A stretch of 9,472 nucleotides of DNA from CAZMGG01 sp964565715 (GTDB taxonomy: Bacteria; Planctomycetota; UBA1135; UBA2386). Position numbers and translations under genes: made by a program. The stretch lies in NCBI GenBank assembly GCA_964565715.1, contig CAZMGG010000182.1:1-9472 (forward strand). The letters are read 5' to 3'. Of this stretch, positions 8,301 through 9,472 are shown in pieces. The stretch's first letter is position 1; every line of letters begins with the position of its first letter. The notes under the pieces are model-generated. The model did no database searches and was not told the DNA's origin. It worked only from the letters and a program-made list of their open reading frames with translations.

Positions 8301-8424
8301 CGGGGTTGTTCGGCGCGGCCGCCTCGACGTCGGTGAGCAGGGTCACCGGGCCCTGGGCGGCGGTGGTGGCGCCCAGCAGGCACAGGGCGCAGGCGGGGAG
8401 GGACGGGCGACGGAGGGTGGCCAT
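5398..8424 (-). CDS. Secreted ELWxxDGT-repeat protein with planctomycete-type C-terminal domain
   Basis: About 1008 residues from the ATG at 8424. The frame is open further upstream but only overlaps the preceding gene antiphase, and the ATG begins a clear signal peptide (MATLRRPSLPACALCLLGATTAAQ). Seen: about 18 copies, roughly 46 residues apart, of a strand motif with consensus ELWRSDGTQAGT between residues 71 and 885. Each is typically followed by hydrophobic-LVDLxPG and preceded by LLFxADDGxxGx. This is the ELWxxDGT repeat, expected to form beta-propeller blades. Residues about 888-1008 are a separate domain (GTACS..., then GAPFLGNAAFALTV, ending SNGVELIVQA), probably a beta-sandwich found at the end of many planctomycete exported proteins. 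No catalytic motif is visible. A role in adhesion, binding or the cell surface is inference. It begins 56 bases after the upstream stop, and the next gene starts 55 bases after its own. Confidence 0.88.
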   Translation of the reverse strand: MATLRRPSLPACALCLLGATTAAQGPVTLLTDVEAAAPNNPGSMYQPVAGSGVAWNGYLWFAADGDGRGAELWRSNGTAQNATLVVDLQPDGGSSPQPIGVLGGWLLFTADDGRAGRELWRTDGTQAGTQILADLTPGEGGSFGTDAPFVRLHNHYYFLIDGRLWRTDGTPGNTFAVSTTQTGAESLVAGPTHLWMPVATSGGGELWASDGSSSVYLAATLPAEPTDLAPLAGIQVLFACDDGIHGTELWRSDGTQAGTQMLVDLEPGATGSGPLHLTVLNGAVCFRAAQGNQVRLWRSDGTQAGTFALDPAVGPRFPEELAACGNRLWFRARPSSGANVGTEVWTSDGTIAGTTLLADVWPGSASSGASGFAWDGSLWTWFSAHDGSTGYELWRSDGTTALTQRVSDIVPGFGDGSPVILGFANGYCLCAGILAGGAELFASQGNATQLVRDIRAGSNGDSDPQRIVPQVGGGFFFTARRGPQSGPGALGREPHFSSGAPGSGQLLVDAAGGASSGGDLHTRAASFGPYTWFNTVPGSVLWRTAGTVPSTNAIPGFQVTFTDLVTFQGRVFVDASTPATGEELFAFADPLAAPVLIKDIVPGSQGSSITNLTVVGSLLFFAANDGQGNNLWCSDGTTAGTRRVWQNSVGGNLFHFRAAGRRLFFDNGSNLLLVSDGTTAGTTTVGTLAQSHEKVAVGNRLFLAGEPAGANTGLELCVTDGSTISLVKDIRPGQASSQLYALAPFGDGVLFVADDGVHGFELWRSDGTPAGTQMVIDLVPGLANGCPRHDAGGNGYQGFVFAERGARRALFAATDGTGGIELWRTDGTQAGTALHAEIQPGPLGSFPSRPVRAAGQLLFAATRTEFPASPVGRELFALPTMAIASPIGTACSATPATAPLAASTGAPFLGNAAFALTVDAAPNTAAVVAIGDPVETATGPCELRVANFVTGVVVTNGSGAASFGLSVPATPALAGLRLGTQWGVLQTGGPYLGMLALSNGVELIVQAN
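5770..8214 (-). repeat. ELWxxDGT tandem protein repeat region (about 18 units of roughly 138 bp)
   Basis: Direct repeats lie inside the coding sequence. The best-preserved units encode ELWR(S/T)DGT(Q/P)AGT. On the plus strand their core is a near-identical stretch of about 30 bases starting gtgccggcctgggtgcc, at 5930, 6110, 7508, 7649 and 8039. Central units (about 6650-7140) are degraded, for example ELFASQGN, REPHFSSG and ELFAFADP, which keep the spacing but not the motif. Confidence 0.85.
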
Positions 8425-8480
8425 GCCCTGCCGTTGCCCGGACTCGCGCCGGCGTGACCGGCCGGTGGGATTTCCCGGGG

Positions 8481-9472
8481 CTACTTCCGCAGCTTCGCGG
8501 CGCGGGCCACGACCTCGTGACAGAGCACGCCGAGCGCCGTGGCGTAGACGCGGCCGCCGTCCTGGCACCAGACGCTCTTCGGGTCGAACGAGCCGCGGAA
8601 GTTGCCGTCCTGCCGCTGCGCCTGCGCCAGCGCCGGCCGCAGCGCCGCCTGCCACTCCTGCCAGAAGCGCCCGCCCATCTGGCAGGAGGCGAGCGTGCCG
8701 AAGTACCAGTAGTAGAAGTCGGTGGCGCCACCCTCGGTGTCCCACTGCGGCGGCTTCGCCAGGAGGCGGGTCGCCGCGACCTTCATGATCGGCGTGTCCT
8801 TCGGGTCCTGGCCGAGCAGGAACCGGCACCACAGCCCGGCGGCGGTGAGCGCCTCGGTGCTGGTCACCGGGAAGCGTGTGGCGTGGTCGCCCGGGTGCCG
8901 CGAGCTCGGCTCGCCCCGCTTGGTGTAGCCGTGCCGGCCGTCCTCGCCGGTGACCTGGTCGAACCAGGTGAGCGCCAGCTTCTTGGCGTTCTGGTTGATC
9001 TCCAGGCCGTGCGACTCGCCGGAACACAGCGCCGTCACGCACCAGGTCGTCACCGACGTGTCGTTGTCGTTGTCGCGGGGCTGGTAGCGCCACACCGCGT
9101 AGGGATTGCGGTGCGACTCGAGGTAGTCGAGGCCCTTCTGCGCGGTGGGCTTCAGCGGTGCGTACTGCGACAGGCCATGGGCCTCGCTCATGGCGAACGC
9201 GGCGATGGCGTGGTCGTAGATGAAGTCGTGGGACGCGTTCACGCCATACAGGCCGTTGTCCTGCTGCTGCTCGCGCAGCCAGCCGGCGGCCCGCTTCAGG
9301 TGGTCGCGGTGGGGGCCCGAGCGGAGCGTGCTGCCGTCCCCGAGCATGGCCAGCATCGCCAGCCCGGTGGCGCCGACGTCGTGCACCGCGTTGCCCGGGC
9401 CGTCGCACGGCGCACCCTCCTTGTCGTGCTTCATGAAGCCGTCGGCGTCCCACTTGCCGTCGTCGTCCTGGT
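8481..9472 (-). CDS. Prenyltransferase/squalene-oxidase repeat protein, 5' end missing
   Basis: The C-terminal 329 or so codons of a protein whose start lies beyond the right edge. The frame stays open through an internal ATG at 9434, which is probably not the start because the 12 codons before it (QDDDGKWDADGF) fit the family's QxxDGxW repeat. Seen: repeated helical-hairpin motifs of the alpha-toroid fold, namely QDDDGKW at the edge, HDVGATGLAMLAMLG, EQQQDNGLYGV, YDHAIAAFAMSEA, an acidic stretch DNDNDTSVTTW (9074-9042), STEALTAAGLW, and a final QRQDGNFRGSF. The fold is shared by squalene-hopene cyclases, terpenoid cyclases and protein prenyltransferases. Planctomycetes carry many paralogues that are annotated this way without known activity. 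Lipid cyclisation should not be assumed. The stop is TAG at 8483-8481. Confidence 0.85.
   Translation of the reverse strand, partial: QDDDGKWDADGFMKHDKEGAPCDGPGNAVHDVGATGLAMLAMLGDGSTLRSGPHRDHLKRAAGWLREQQQDNGLYGVNASHDFIYDHAIAAFAMSEAHGLSQYAPLKPTAQKGLDYLESHRNPYAVWRYQPRDNDNDTSVTTWCVTALCSGESHGLEINQNAKKLALTWFDQVTGEDGRHGYTKRGEPSSRHPGDHATRFPVTSTEALTAAGLWCRFLLGQDPKDTPIMKVAATRLLAKPPQWDTEGGATDFYYWYFGTLASCQMGGRFWQEWQAALRPALAQAQRQDGNFRGSFDPKSVWCQDGGRVYATALGVLCHEVVARAAKLRK

Noticed and set aside
4945..8457. A 1170-codon open frame on the plus strand, antisense to the ELWxxDGT gene
   Set aside because: Its product is low-complexity Ala/Gly/Arg/Glu/Asp text with no fold-like motif, and it spans two minus-strand genes. 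High GC in third positions of the real genes removes stops from this frame.
8457..8466. Perfect palindrome ACCGGCCGGT between the toroid and ELWxxDGT genes
   Set aside because: Ten bases with no loop in very GC-rich DNA are expected by chance, and no second copy or associated promoter was seen.
8425..9453. Extension of the ELWxxDGT gene upstream to 9453
   Set aside because: The extra 343 codons are a shadow frame across the toroid protein. The ATG at 8424 starts a proper signal peptide.

Overview
The window is very GC-rich DNA. All six protein-coding genes lie on the minus strand, so transcription runs from high to low coordinates. The gene content points to a planctomycete or a close relative, probably an environmental genome. 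The clues are a secreted ELWxxDGT-repeat protein ending in a 'GTxC...PxLGNxxF' C-terminal domain that I associate with planctomycete secreted proteins, a squalene-cyclase-like repeat protein, and a two-part secreted esterase-like hydrolase. This assignment is inference from protein style; no rRNA or marker gene is present.

Layout in the order of transcription: (1) 9472-8481, the 3' part of a prenyltransferase/squalene-oxidase-repeat protein whose start is outside the window. (2) 8424-5398, a secreted protein of about 1008 residues with about 18 ELWxxDGT-type repeats, probably a beta-propeller-like structure. (3) 5342-2916, a secreted 808-residue protein with a LamG-like domain, a Ser-Asp-His alpha/beta-hydrolase domain, and a second hydrolase-like domain that has lost its nucleophile. 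(4) 2815-2259, a two-gene cassette encoding a DUF433 antitoxin-like protein and a DUF5615 PIN-like protein, overlapping by four bases. (5) 2140-1, an ABC-2 export system: an ATPase with a DUF4162 tail, overlapping by 8 bases a NatB-like permease that runs off the window edge.

The first three genes are separated by only 55-56 bases and could be co-transcribed, but nothing in the sequence ties their functions together. The toxin-antitoxin-like cassette has lower local GC and sits between the hydrolase and the transporter, so it looks like an insertion of mobile gene content. The ABC pair is a clear translationally coupled operon, with a strong Shine-Dalgarno sequence for the permease inside the ATPase gene. 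No stretch longer than 120 bases lacks a gene. No tRNA, rRNA, CRISPR, insertion sequence or phage gene was seen. The very long plus-strand reading frames (up to 1170 codons) are antisense shadows of the GC-rich minus-strand genes.
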